Assembly (NCBI GenBank): GCA_018222585.1
Contig: JAAFAB010000007.1
Coordinates: forward strand, 1 to 64,000
Direction: 5' to 3'
Source of the DNA: Paracoccaceae bacterium
GTDB lineage: Bacteria > Pseudomonadota > Alphaproteobacteria > Rhodobacterales > Rhodobacteraceae
Length of the DNA: 64,000 nucleotides
The position numbers and the translations under genes were made by a program. A model generated the notes under the pieces. That model saw only the letters and a program-made list of their open reading frames with translations, was not told the DNA's origin and searched no databases. Shown piece after piece: positions 9,367-16,619 of the stretch (position 1 is its first letter; the number at the start of each line of letters is the position of its first letter).

Positions 9367-10497
9367 TTGTCCAGTTCCTATATCCCGAAGGCGACGCAGA
9401 TTTCCCTTTGGACACTCGCGGCCGGACGGTGTGAATTCGCCGGTTGCAACCGCTTGCTGATCGGCGACCTTATCGCCGGAAAGGAAGACGGCAAGTTCGG
9501 CTTCATCGCCCATATCGTGGCCGACAGCGAAAACGGCCCGCGTGGCGACAAGGTCAGGTCCCCTTTGCTGAAACAGGACATCAGCAACCTGATGTTGATG
9601 TGCCCGATCCATCACAAGCTCATCGATGTAGATCATGTGGACGACTACCCGGAGGCCACGCTCATCGCGATGAAGCAGGAACATGAGAGCCGGATCGAGA
9701 TCGTGACGGACATGGATGCCGACCGCGCGGCACACGTTCTGCGGTTCGCCGCCAATATCGGACAGCTCGAATCGCTTGTCTCCACCAAGGCGATATTCGC
9801 AGCCATGCCGCCTGACCGGCATCCGGCGGAGAGACGCACGATCGACATCGAGCTCAACGCCGAGGTGCGTGACGGGGAGCCGGCCTTTTGGGCCATGCAA
9901 AGCGAGCACCTACGCAGGCAGTTCGCGCGCAAGGTCAAGGAACGGGTCGAACAGAGGGAAATCCAGCAGCTGAGCGTCTTCGCGCTTGCACCGCAGCCGC
10001 TTCTGATTGAACTCGGTACCCTGCTCGGAGACATCATGCCGGTGTCGGTTCATCAAAAATATCGGGAACCGGCGACCTGGAAATGGCAGTCACAGCAACC
10101 TGCTATCACATTCCGAACCCAAGACCATTTCGGTGCGAAGGAGTTGCCCGTCGCCCTGAAACTGGGTGTGAGCGCCACGATTGATGACGGCAGGATCTTT
10201 TCTGTCCTAGGAGAGCATGCCGCCATCTGGTCGATTACCGCGGAGACCCCTCATAACGACATCATGAGGCGGCAAGACGATCTATCGGTCTACAAACGAC
10301 ATCTTCGCGGCATGTTTGATCGGATCAAGGCGCACCATGGCGAAAACGCTCTCATCAACGTCTTCCCCGCCGTTCCGGTGTCCCTGGCCGTGGAAACCGG
10401 TCGCGCCTGGATGCCCAAGGCCGATCTGCCCATGCGCATCTTCGACCAGAGCCGAGAGGCCAAGGCGTTCGTTGCGGCAATCACTATCGGTGGGTAG
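9367..10497 (+). CDS. cap5: CBASS effector Cap5 (HNH endonuclease-SAVED)
   Basis: A 376-residue protein starting at TTG 9367, with GGAGGA at 9355-9360 and no nearby ATG. The N-terminal HNH nuclease has Cys22 and Cys27, His49 in FIAHIVAD, Asn74, Cys79 and His82/His83 in NLMLMCPIHHKLID, so zinc-binding and catalytic ββα-metal residues look complete. The C-terminal half, from about residue 150, has the length and pattern of a SAVED domain, which binds the cyclic nucleotide made by the CD-NTase. Cap5 proteins of this layout (about 380 residues) assemble on ligand binding and degrade double-stranded DNA, killing the infected cell. The gene follows the synthase by 163 nt. Identification of HNH is firm; SAVED is inferred from context and overall architecture. 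Confidence 0.9.
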   Translation: MSSSYIPKATQISLWTLAAGRCEFAGCNRLLIGDLIAGKEDGKFGFIAHIVADSENGPRGDKVRSPLLKQDISNLMLMCPIHHKLIDVDHVDDYPEATLIAMKQEHESRIEIVTDMDADRAAHVLRFAANIGQLESLVSTKAIFAAMPPDRHPAERRTIDIELNAEVRDGEPAFWAMQSEHLRRQFARKVKERVEQREIQQLSVFALAPQPLLIELGTLLGDIMPVSVHQKYREPATWKWQSQQPAITFRTQDHFGAKELPVALKLGVSATIDDGRIFSVLGEHAAIWSITAETPHNDIMRRQDDLSVYKRHLRGMFDRIKAHHGENALINVFPAVPVSLAVETGRAWMPKADLPMRIFDQSREAKAFVAAITIGG

Positions 10498-10504
10498 CCG
10501 CAGA

Positions 10505-10525
10505 CCAAATCTAAAGAGGATTTGG
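10505..10525 (+). terminator. Weak hairpin after cap5
   Basis: Arms CCAAATC (10505-10511) and GATTTGG (10519-10525) pair perfectly across a 7-nt loop just after the cap5 stop codon. The stem is AT-rich and lacks a U-tract, so it is only a weak terminator candidate. Confidence 0.3.
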
Positions 10526-10729
10526 TACTTGGTACAGACAAGTCACGGCTTACAAATTGCTTTCAAAGCATTATTTACGATCAACCCGTCCAATCCATCA
10601 TGGGCGCCACGGACAGGCGGGAGGCCACTGAAAGATCTATGTTCTTCTCTTCTTCAGCCACTTACGAGACCTTCGCCAGCATACGATTGAGCATCATTGT
10701 TCCCTGCTGCGCGCCATTTTTCGCCTCCT

Positions 10730-10770
10730 GTACACCAAATGGTGTACGGGATTAGCTCATGGTGTACACC
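10730..10770 (+). promoter_or_regulatory. GGTGTAC palindromes directly upstream of the integrase remnant
   Basis: GTACACC (10730-10736) and GGTGTAC (10741-10747) form an inverted repeat with spacer AAAT. Fourteen bases on, GGTGTACACC (10761-10770) is itself a perfect 10-bp palindrome ending two bases before the integrase ATG. Three copies of the same half-site at an integrase start suggest an operator, or integrase arm-binding or crossover sites. There is no room for a Shine-Dalgarno between the last palindrome and the ATG, so initiation may be leaderless. Confidence 0.5.
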
Positions 10771-10772
10771 AC

Positions 10773-11219
10773 ATGGGAAGCATCACCGAAAGGCGCCGAG
10801 GAAACGGCTCGATAGCATATCGCGCAGCGGTCGTCATCCGTCGAGATGACAGGCGCCACACCTTCACCCAAGCTTTCGATCGCGAGCAAGCGGCGAAGCA
10901 GTGGATCGCAAAGGAGGAAAGAGAGCTCTCCGCACCCGGCGGCCTCGAACGCGCGACCACGCCTGAGGCGACGCGTGGCGATGCAATTGACCGATACCTG
11001 AGCGAAAGTCGACCTGCGGTCGGCAAGACCAAGGCACAGGTTCTGGAGACGATAAAAGGGTTCGATCTTTCTTCCCGACCTTGGGCCGAGATCACAAGCG
11101 ACACATACGTTGAGTTCGCAGATGAGATCTCGGAGGGCCGCAAGCCTCAAACGGTTGGAAATTATCTCTCTCACCTGTCAGCAATCTTCGCGATTGCTCG
11201 GCCGGCCTGGGGCCTCTAG
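10773..11219 (+). pseudogene. Truncated tyrosine recombinase/integrase (N-terminal half only)
   Basis: The 148-residue frame begins MGSITERRRGNGSIAYRA, the N-terminal DNA-binding segment typical of phage-type tyrosine integrases. It continues through the SAM-like core-binding domain up to LSHLSAIFAIARPAWGL and then stops. The catalytic domain with R...HxxR...Y is absent, and I find no continuation of it in other frames of the next 600 bases. The gene is therefore a 3'-deleted remnant and cannot recombine. It lies at the right edge of the defence genes, where an island integrase would be expected, and marks the likely junction between acquired DNA and the resident catabolic region. No tRNA gene or obvious attachment-site duplicate is visible within the window. 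Confidence 0.8.
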
Positions 11220-11784
11220 CACCCTACCTCCCGGAGCCAGGCCGACAGCTAGATACCCTCACTCGGCGGAGTGCCAAGATTGCATTGCTGTTCCTTTGGG
11301 CCCCAATGAAGGACTTTGAGCAAGTACAGCACACCTGCACTCCCCCCAAGTAGGCAATCAATGGCAAAGCTCAGCGATCACGCTGATCAACGGCCCTGAC
11401 CCACTGGGTACAAAGCCAATCCTACTGCCCTTTACCATTACTTTTCTATTACTTACGGATCGAATTCTCGACAGCGCCAGGCCGCGCCACCTGCGATAGT
11501 AGAGACGCACTCAGCAACGCTGCAATGGAGGATACGAGCCCGCCATCAGAGGAATGGCATGCTTAGCGCGGCCTAGGGTGGCTGGGCGTTTGAGCGTTCC
11601 TGTCAGAACGCGCCTCAAAGACCGCAAAGCAAAGCGAATGCACTCTGGACTGGTCGACAGGGACAAGCGAGAACGGTCGAAGCCGTCGTTCAAATGTGCT
11701 GACCCCATCTAGTGGTCCGGTCGTCCCCGCTGCCGCGCAAACAATCTGCCCCACTCTCGACAACATATTAGATTGTGCCATTCG
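11220..11784. other. Long intergenic stretch right of the defence island
   Basis: About 565 bases between the integrase remnant and the first catabolic gene. Short frames on both strands show no family features. Base composition is intermediate. This is where the missing 3' half of the integrase should be, so a deletion scar probably lies here. I see no repeat or tRNA. Confidence 0.45.
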
Positions 11785-11808
11785 TCATACGAATCCCGCT
11801 TCGTATGA
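11785..11808 (+). promoter_or_regulatory. Perfect 9-6-9 inverted repeat (operator candidate) upstream of dctP pseudogene
   Basis: TCATACGAA (11785-11793) and TTCGTATGA (11800-11808) are perfectly complementary around the 6-nt spacer TCCCGC, 19 nt before the dctP ATG. The size and position fit an operator for a dimeric regulator, and the decayed GntR/FCD gene in the same cluster is the obvious candidate. The repeat has stayed intact although the downstream genes are broken. Confidence 0.55.
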
Positions 11809-11827
11809 TAAAACGGGATGAGATAAC

Positions 11828-12802
11828 ATGATCAGACGCAGGACCGTGCTCAGCTGCATCGCCGGTGCAGCGCTCATGCTCGGAGTCGCGGGGGCGACAA
11901 TCGCGCAGGACAAAACCGAACTGTCTTTCTCGGCCGTGTTCTCGCAGCAGGACATCCGGGCAGAAATGATGGAAAAATTCAAAGAGGCGGTCGCCGAAAT
12001 GCAGCTCTACTAAGGTGGCACGCTGTTTCAACAGGGCACAGAGATCACGGCGATCCAGCGTGGCAACCTGAGCATGGGCAAGGTCGCGCCTCAGGACATC
12101 GCAAAACAGATCCCGGCGTTCTCCATCCTGACCTCGGCCTATCTCTTCCGTGACGCGGAACACCTCAAGGCGTTCTTCGAAAGCGACGCCGGGGCTGAAA
12201 TGAAGGCCATGGCCGAGGACCAGCTGGGCATCCCCATCCTCGGACCCACCTATTTCGGCACGCGTCAGGTCAGCCTCCGCGGCGACAAGGTCATGAACAC
12301 GGCGGAGGATATCGCCGGCATCAAGCTTCGCATGCCCCGTGGCGATGCCTGGCAGTTCCTCGGCAGGGCCCTTGGCGCAAACCCCACCGCCATGGCCTAT
12401 TCCGAGGTCTAAACTGGGCTCCAGACCGGCGCGATCGACGGACAGGACAACCCTTTTCCCAAAGTCGAGAACATGAAGTTCTACGAGATGATGGACCAGA
12501 TCGTGCGCACGTCGCACCTCGTGGCATATGACCCTCTCGTGATCTCGCAACAAGCCTAGGATGCGATGAGCCCCGACCAGCAGGAAGAATTCCAGGCGGC
12601 GGCCGACGAGGCGATCGCTTGGAGCACCGAACACCACCTTGCCCAGGAAGCCGAGCTCGGAGCGTTCTTCGAAAGTGAGGGCCTCAAGATATCGACACCG
12701 GATGTGGATGCATTCGGCCAGCGCGCGCAGGGCATGTACCTGAATTCCGAGCTGTCCAGGGATTGGCCGGACGGCATGCTGGATCGCATCAATGCTGTCT
12801 GA
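11828..12802 (+). pseudogene. dctP: dctP-type TRAP solute-binding protein, broken by three nonsense codons
   Basis: One continuous reading frame encodes a DctP-family protein of about 324 residues: an Ala-rich signal peptide ending near TIAQ, then TLFQQGTEITAIQRGNL, TYFGTRQVSLRGDK, KLRMPRGDAWQFLG and a C-terminus DWPDGMLDRINAV. It is interrupted by TAA at 12011, TAA at 12410 and TAG at 12557. Alignment with the intact paralogues at 16620 and 22293 indicates that the stops replace an aromatic codon or Tyr, Tyr (…EVYT…) and Trp (…KWD…). No frameshift is present, so decay is by point mutation only and probably recent. The same paralogues suggest it once bound a shikimate/quinate-like solute. It would not make a full protein without suppression at three sites. 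Confidence 0.88.
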
Positions 12803-12916
12803 ACACCCGGCCCGTCCGGCCCGGCCGGGCGGGCGCCCAATCAAGAGCCGGTCCCGGGGCACGCGCTCTGCGGCCCAGCAGTGCGCCGTTCCGGAAGGCC
12901 GCGCAAAGGGATGATC

Positions 12917-13359
12917 ATGTCTAAGCCAATCCGTGTCCTGAACGGCCCGAACCTGAACCGCCTCGGCAAGCGGGAACCCGAGATCTATGGCAAGACGACA
13001 CTGGCTGAAGTCGAAGAAATCTGCCGGGAGGCCGCCGGTCCCGAAGAGATCGTCTTCCGACAAACGAACTCGGACGCGCAACTGATCGACTGGATTCACG
13101 GCGCGATCGACGAGTCTTCCGCGCTCTGATCCATCCGGCGGCGTTCACCTTCTACTCGATGGCGGCAATGGACGTCCTGAAGATGTATCCTCACCCCATG
13201 ATCGAGTTCCACATCTCCAACGTGCACAAACCCGAGAAGATGTACCACGAGTCACTTGTCTCGCCTGTCGCGACCGCCGCAATGGCCGGCACCGGAGCCC
13301 GTGGCTATGGCCACGCCGTGCGTATCCTGCGCGAAATGGTCGAAGACGCAGCCGCCTGA
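12917..13359 (+). pseudogene. aroQ: Type II 3-dehydroquinate dehydratase (aroQ), frameshifted
   Basis: The first frame gives [20 protein letters not shown]...IYGKTT...[25 protein letters not shown] and then hits TGA near 13127. Reading resumes one frame over as [19 protein letters not shown]...IEFHISNVHKPEKMYHESLVSP...GHAVRILREMVEDAAA. Together these make a full-length AroQ of about 147 residues with the catalytic Tyr (IYG), the NGPNLN motif, and the histidines and Arg-type loop of the family. The enzyme interconverts 3-dehydroquinate and 3-dehydroshikimate. It sits 114 nt after the decayed dctP and belongs with the shikimate/quinate genes further on. A single indel around 13110-13130 explains the break. 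A sequencing error is the alternative, but the neighbouring genes are also broken. Confidence 0.85.
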
Positions 13360-13361
13360 CC

Positions 13362-13720
13362 TCAGCCGAATTTTCCCGAGGCGAGGATATGTTCCATCCC
13401 GGCGCGGACGTGTGATGTCAGCAAGTCCACCGCGGCATCGGACTCGCGCGCGACCACCAGGTCGCGCAGTCTCCGGTGCTCGTCGGCCGCCGGCTTGCCT
13501 CGAAAATCGAGCGCCAGCAGATGATATCTCAGGTAGCGGTCGAAGACATTCCAATGCGTCGACATCAGCGCCGGCATGTCACAGGCCGCGACGGTGGAGT
13601 GATGGAAGTCCCAGTCGAACTGAACCCATTGCTCGACAGAGGACGGATTGCCCGACATCAGCCGGCCCTCCAAAGTCACCAACGCCCTCCAAAGTCACCA
13701 ACGCCTTCATCCCACAATCG
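13362..13720 (-). pseudogene. C-terminal (FCD) half of a GntR-family regulator, truncated and frameshifted
   Basis: On the minus strand the frame encodes an all-helical FCD ligand-binding domain: QFDWDFHHSTVAAC, then HWNVFDRYLRY, DEHRRLRDLVVARESDAA and VRAGMEHIL. The N-terminal winged-helix DNA-binding domain of FadR-type GntR proteins is missing. The 5' edge contains a 19-bp tandem duplication that shifts the frame; removing one copy restores MKALVTLEGRLMSG upstream of the visible frame, but a stop codon lies just before that. It ends 2 nt from the end of the aroQ remnant. FCD-type regulators commonly sense organic acids, so it probably controlled the decayed transporter and aroQ. Confidence 0.75.
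13665..13702. repeat. 19-bp perfect tandem duplication
   Basis: The unit GCCCTCCAAAGTCACCAAC occurs at 13665-13683 and again at 13684-13702 without spacer. Its length is not a multiple of three and it lies in the GntR/FCD gene remnant, so it is an inactivating frameshift mutation, typical of replication slippage. Confidence 0.95.
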
Positions 13721-13864
13721 AGATTTCACGGAGGCAAAAGCGCGAGGACCCTATGCTCGCCCATGTCAACGAAGATCGACCACGAACGCCCGTGACGGGT
13801 GCAGCGCCGGAGCCTCTGGCGGGCGGCCCGGGGGTTTGCCCGGCCCGCCGATCTTTTCGAAACC

Positions 13865-14800
13865 TCAATCTGCGGAGAGCCCTTTCAACCAGGCGCACAT
13901 GTCGCGCAGACGTTCTTCGCTGTCCGCGCAGTATTCCATCGCCCGGAGGTAGCCGTGTATCAGACCGTCGCCGCCATGCGTCGTGACCGGCACACCGTCT
14001 GCCGCCAGCTTCTCGGCGTAGGCGAGGCCGCTGTCGCGCAGCGGATCATACTTCGCAACCGCCAGGTAGGTCGGCGGCAGGCCGGCGTGGCTTTCGGCGG
14101 CCAGAGGGGCGATGCGCGGGTCGGTTCGCAATTGATCGACGTCCGCGCAATAGAGCGCGTTGGTCGCGGCCATACCCGCGACCTTGAGCAGCGGGCCCTC
14201 GGCGTTCTCGGCATAGGAAGGCCGGCTGCGGTTGAAATCGCAGGCCGGGTAGATCAGGAGCTGCGCGTAGAGCGGCACCCCCTCGTCCCGGCACGTGAGG
14301 GCCACGGCGGCGGCGAGGTTGCCGCCGGCGCTGTCGCCGCCGATGGCGATCCGCGCCGGGTCGATCCCCAGTGCCGCAGCCTCGCCCCGGGCCCATTTCG
14401 TCACCGCCAGCACCTGCAGGTAGGCGGCGGGAAATGGGTGTTCGGGGGCGAGCGCATAGTCGACCGAGATCACGGTCTGCCGGTTCCACGCCGCGATCCG
14501 GGCCGTGATGTCCCAATGGGTTTCCGGGCTGCCCTGCATCCAGGCGCCGCCGTGCATGTAGATCAGCGCGGGCTGCGTGCCGCCGTCCGAATGCCGGAAG
14601 ATGCGCACGCGGACCGGGCCGCCGTCGCTGTCGATCCAGTGTTCCTCGTCTGTCTCCACCTCCGGCGGTGTCGGCAGGCGCATTTCCCGGGCGATGCCCT
14701 CGAAATGAAGGCGGCGGTCGGCGGCCGTTGCGTCGGGCCCGAGGGTGGACCACTTGTCCTCCCACACTTCGAGGAACCGGAAGATGTCCGGGTTGATCAT
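13865..14800 (-). CDS. Alpha/beta hydrolase fold-3 (HSL-type esterase), internal start
   Basis: Counted from ATG 14800, preceded by GGGAGGAGG, the protein has 311 residues, the usual family length. It carries the oxyanion motif HGGAW (83-87), nucleophile Ser157 in GGDSAGGN, Asp252 in KYDPLRDSG and His282 in GLIHGYL, so the hormone-sensitive-lipase type triad is complete. No signal peptide is visible. The enzyme would hydrolyse a carboxylic ester; in this setting an aromatic or alicyclic acid ester, such as a chlorogenate- or acylshikimate-like compound, is a reasonable but unproven substrate. It may act as a free enzyme or as the tail of the TetR fusion. Confidence 0.85.
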   Translation of the reverse strand: MINPDIFRFLEVWEDKWSTLGPDATAADRRLHFEGIAREMRLPTPPEVETDEEHWIDSDGGPVRVRIFRHSDGGTQPALIYMHGGAWMQGSPETHWDITARIAAWNRQTVISVDYALAPEHPFPAAYLQVLAVTKWARGEAAALGIDPARIAIGGDSAGGNLAAAVALTCRDEGVPLYAQLLIYPACDFNRSRPSYAENAEGPLLKVAGMAATNALYCADVDQLRTDPRIAPLAAESHAGLPPTYLAVAKYDPLRDSGLAYAEKLAADGVPVTTHGGDGLIHGYLRAMEYCADSEERLRDMCAWLKGLSAD

Positions 14801-15514
14801 GCGTGCCTCCTCCCTTGGTCGTGGCACTCCGCTTTCGGCGGAGAGACCTGGCTTCATCACCAGGCCCAGAATCATGTCGCCGACGTGACGGCGCAGCATG
14901 TGCTGGCCGCGTTCCGAGAACAGCTCGTCGCCGAAGATTTTCGAGAACGTCGCGCGGTTCGAGACGTTGAACACCGAGACCGCCGAGATGTGCCAGTGCA
15001 GCTCCAACGCGGTCAGGCCACGGCGGAAGAACCCGTCCTCGACACCGCGCCGGTAGATGTCCTCGAGCAGCCGGATGACCGAGGAGTTCTGCCCCGCGAT
15101 GGCGTCCGAGCCCGACATGTGCCCGGCCTCGTGCACGTTCTCGATCATCACGAGGCGCACGAAATCGGGGTTGTGGCGGTGGTGGTCGAAGGTGAATTCC
15201 GCCAGTTGCCGGAGCGCCGCCACCGGGTCAAGAGCGCCGAGCTCGAGCGCATCCTCGCCGTAGCGCATGCGGCTGTAGGCATCTTCGAGGACGGCGCGGT
15301 AGAGGTTCTGCTTGTCGCCGAAATAGTAGTAGATCATCCGCTTCGATGTACGGGTACGGGCCGCGATCTCGTCAATCCGGGCGCCTGACAGCCCCTGCGC
15401 CGCGAAAACCTCGCGCGCGACCTGCAGGATGTTGCTCCGCACGGCGTCCGGGTCCTGCTTCCAGCCGCGTCGCTGGGGTTCGCCCGGGCCATCGCCCGTC
15501 ATTGCCTCGCCCAT
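13865..15514 (-). CDS. TetR-family regulator fused in frame to an alpha/beta hydrolase
   Basis: One uninterrupted 549-residue frame runs from ATG 15514 (GGGAG upstream) to the hydrolase stop. Residues 1-225 are a TetR protein with HTH IDEIAARTRTSKRMIYYYFGDKQNL and an all-helical ligand domain ending MILGLVMKPG. Without a stop codon the frame passes through SAESGVPRPREEAR into a complete alpha/beta hydrolase (see the internal start at 14800). A good ribosome site, GGGAGGAGG, lies inside the linker, so both a fusion protein and free hydrolase may be made. The simplest view is that a tetR gene lost its stop codon. It diverges from the shikimate dehydrogenase gene, which it probably regulates. 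Confidence 0.8.
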   Translation of the reverse strand: MGEAMTGDGPGEPQRRGWKQDPDAVRSNILQVAREVFAAQGLSGARIDEIAARTRTSKRMIYYYFGDKQNLYRAVLEDAYSRMRYGEDALELGALDPVAALRQLAEFTFDHHRHNPDFVRLVMIENVHEAGHMSGSDAIAGQNSSVIRLLEDIYRRGVEDGFFRRGLTALELHWHISAVSVFNVSNRATFSKIFGDELFSERGQHMLRRHVGDMILGLVMKPGLSAESGVPRPREEARMINPDIFRFLEVWEDKWSTLGPDATAADRRLHFEGIAREMRLPTPPEVETDEEHWIDSDGGPVRVRIFRHSDGGTQPALIYMHGGAWMQGSPETHWDITARIAAWNRQTVISVDYALAPEHPFPAAYLQVLAVTKWARGEAAALGIDPARIAIGGDSAGGNLAAAVALTCRDEGVPLYAQLLIYPACDFNRSRPSYAENAEGPLLKVAGMAATNALYCADVDQLRTDPRIAPLAAESHAGLPPTYLAVAKYDPLRDSGLAYAEKLAADGVPVTTHGGDGLIHGYLRAMEYCADSEERLRDMCAWLKGLSAD

Positions 15515-15606
15515 CGTCTTCTCCCTGTCACCCGGTTCGGAGGCGCTTGATAGCGCATTTCCGGACGGGGCGATATCGCGGCCTTTCAGAATTTTGAACC
15601 GTCGCG

Positions 15607-15632
15607 AACAATTGGTTGACACAATTAACCGC
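15607..15632 (+). promoter_or_regulatory. Promoter/operator candidate between tetR and aroE-like genes
   Basis: The divergent region contains TTGACA (15616-15621), a good -35 match, embedded in an imperfect inverted repeat GGTT...AACC (15614-15630). This is a plausible TetR operator controlling the catabolic operon. No convincing -10 box is seen at the expected distance, so this is a low-confidence call. Confidence 0.35.
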
Positions 15633-15695
15633 ATGGAACATTCTGCCGTCAAGACCGCATCGTCGGAGGGGCGATGCTTTGGAGGAGGCCCCAAG

Positions 15696-16601
15696 GTGCC
15701 GCAGGATGCGTCAGCCCGAGTGACCGTGGATTGCAATGCGCCGGTGCGTATCGGCCTGTTGGGACAGGGGATTGCCGCATCCCGGACCCCGCGGATGCAC
15801 ATGGCAGCGGCCGCGGCGCTCGGCCTTCCCTACGATTACCGCCTGATCGATTCTCAGCGGCGCGATCTGCCCGCGGACGCTGGCGCGATCCTCGACATGC
15901 TCGAGGCGGAGGGGTTCAGCGGCCTCAACGTCACCTATCCGTTCAAGCGCACGGTGATCCCCGCGATCGACGTGCTGTCCGACGCCGCCCGAAACGTCGG
16001 CGCCGTGAACACGGTGGTGTTCCGGGACGGCAAACGGTTCGGGCACAACACTGATCACTGGGGGTTCGGCGAGAGCCTGCGTCAGGGACTGCCGGAGGCG
16101 TCGCTCGGGCGGGTGGTGCTGGTCGGCGCGGGCGGGGCCGGCGGGGCGGTGGCCCATGCGCTGCTCGACGCGGGTGTCGGCACGCTGTTGGTGGCTGACC
16201 TTTCGGACGCGATGGCCCGTGACCTCACTGCGACCCTGGCCGAACGCTACGGGGCGGAGCGGGCTGAGGCGGTGACGGATCTCCCGGCGGCCATCGCCTC
16301 GGCCGACGGGATGGTCAACGCGACGCCGATGGGAATGGACAAGCACCCCGGCATGCCCGTCGCGGCGTCCGATCTGCGGCCCGAGCTCTGGGTCGGCGAC
16401 ATCGTCTATTTCCCGCTGGAAACGGAATTGCTGCGTACCGCGCGCGCCCTGGGTTGCCGGGTGCTGCCCGGTTCGGGCATGGCGCTCTACCAAGCGGCGC
16501 GGGCGTTCCGGCTTTTCACCGGGCTGGAACCCGATACCGAACGGATGTGGGAGGCATTCCGTTCGTTCGACCCGGGACGCGACAGCGCCCCGTTTGCATA
16601 A
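15696..16601 (+). CDS. aroE: Shikimate/quinate dehydrogenase (AroE/YdiB family)
   Basis: GTG 15696 is preferred as start because GGAGGAGG lies 7 nt upstream (15681-15688); it gives 301 residues. Upstream in-frame codons lack a ribosome site. The substrate domain has NVTYPFK with catalytic Lys84, AVNTVV, and GHNTDHWGF with catalytic Asp120. The NAD(P) domain has GAGGAGGAVAHAL and the NATPMGM motif. The usual N-terminal SxS substrate motif is replaced by GQGIAASRTP, as in catabolic family members. It would oxidise shikimate to 3-dehydroshikimate (or quinate to 3-dehydroquinate). It lies 18 nt before a TRAP transporter and a few kb before a dehydroshikimate dehydratase, so a catabolic role is more likely than biosynthesis. 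Confidence 0.88.
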   Translation: MPQDASARVTVDCNAPVRIGLLGQGIAASRTPRMHMAAAAALGLPYDYRLIDSQRRDLPADAGAILDMLEAEGFSGLNVTYPFKRTVIPAIDVLSDAARNVGAVNTVVFRDGKRFGHNTDHWGFGESLRQGLPEASLGRVVLVGAGGAGGAVAHALLDAGVGTLLVADLSDAMARDLTATLAERYGAERAEAVTDLPAAIASADGMVNATPMGMDKHPGMPVAASDLRPELWVGDIVYFPLETELLRTARALGCRVLPGSGMALYQAARAFRLFTGLEPDTERMWEAFRSFDPGRDSAPFA

Positions 16602-16619
16602 CCAGGGAGGAGGACCCAC

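Noticed and set aside
10498-11827. tRNA gene or CRISPR repeats at the island edge
   Set aside because: No cloverleaf arms, CCA end or regularly spaced repeats were found on either strand; only GGTGTAC half-sites recur.
11828-12802. Stop-codon readthrough or recoding in dctP
   Set aside because: Two TAA and one TAG would all need suppression. There is no TGA/SECIS context, and neighbouring aroQ and gntR are also broken, so pseudogenisation is simpler.
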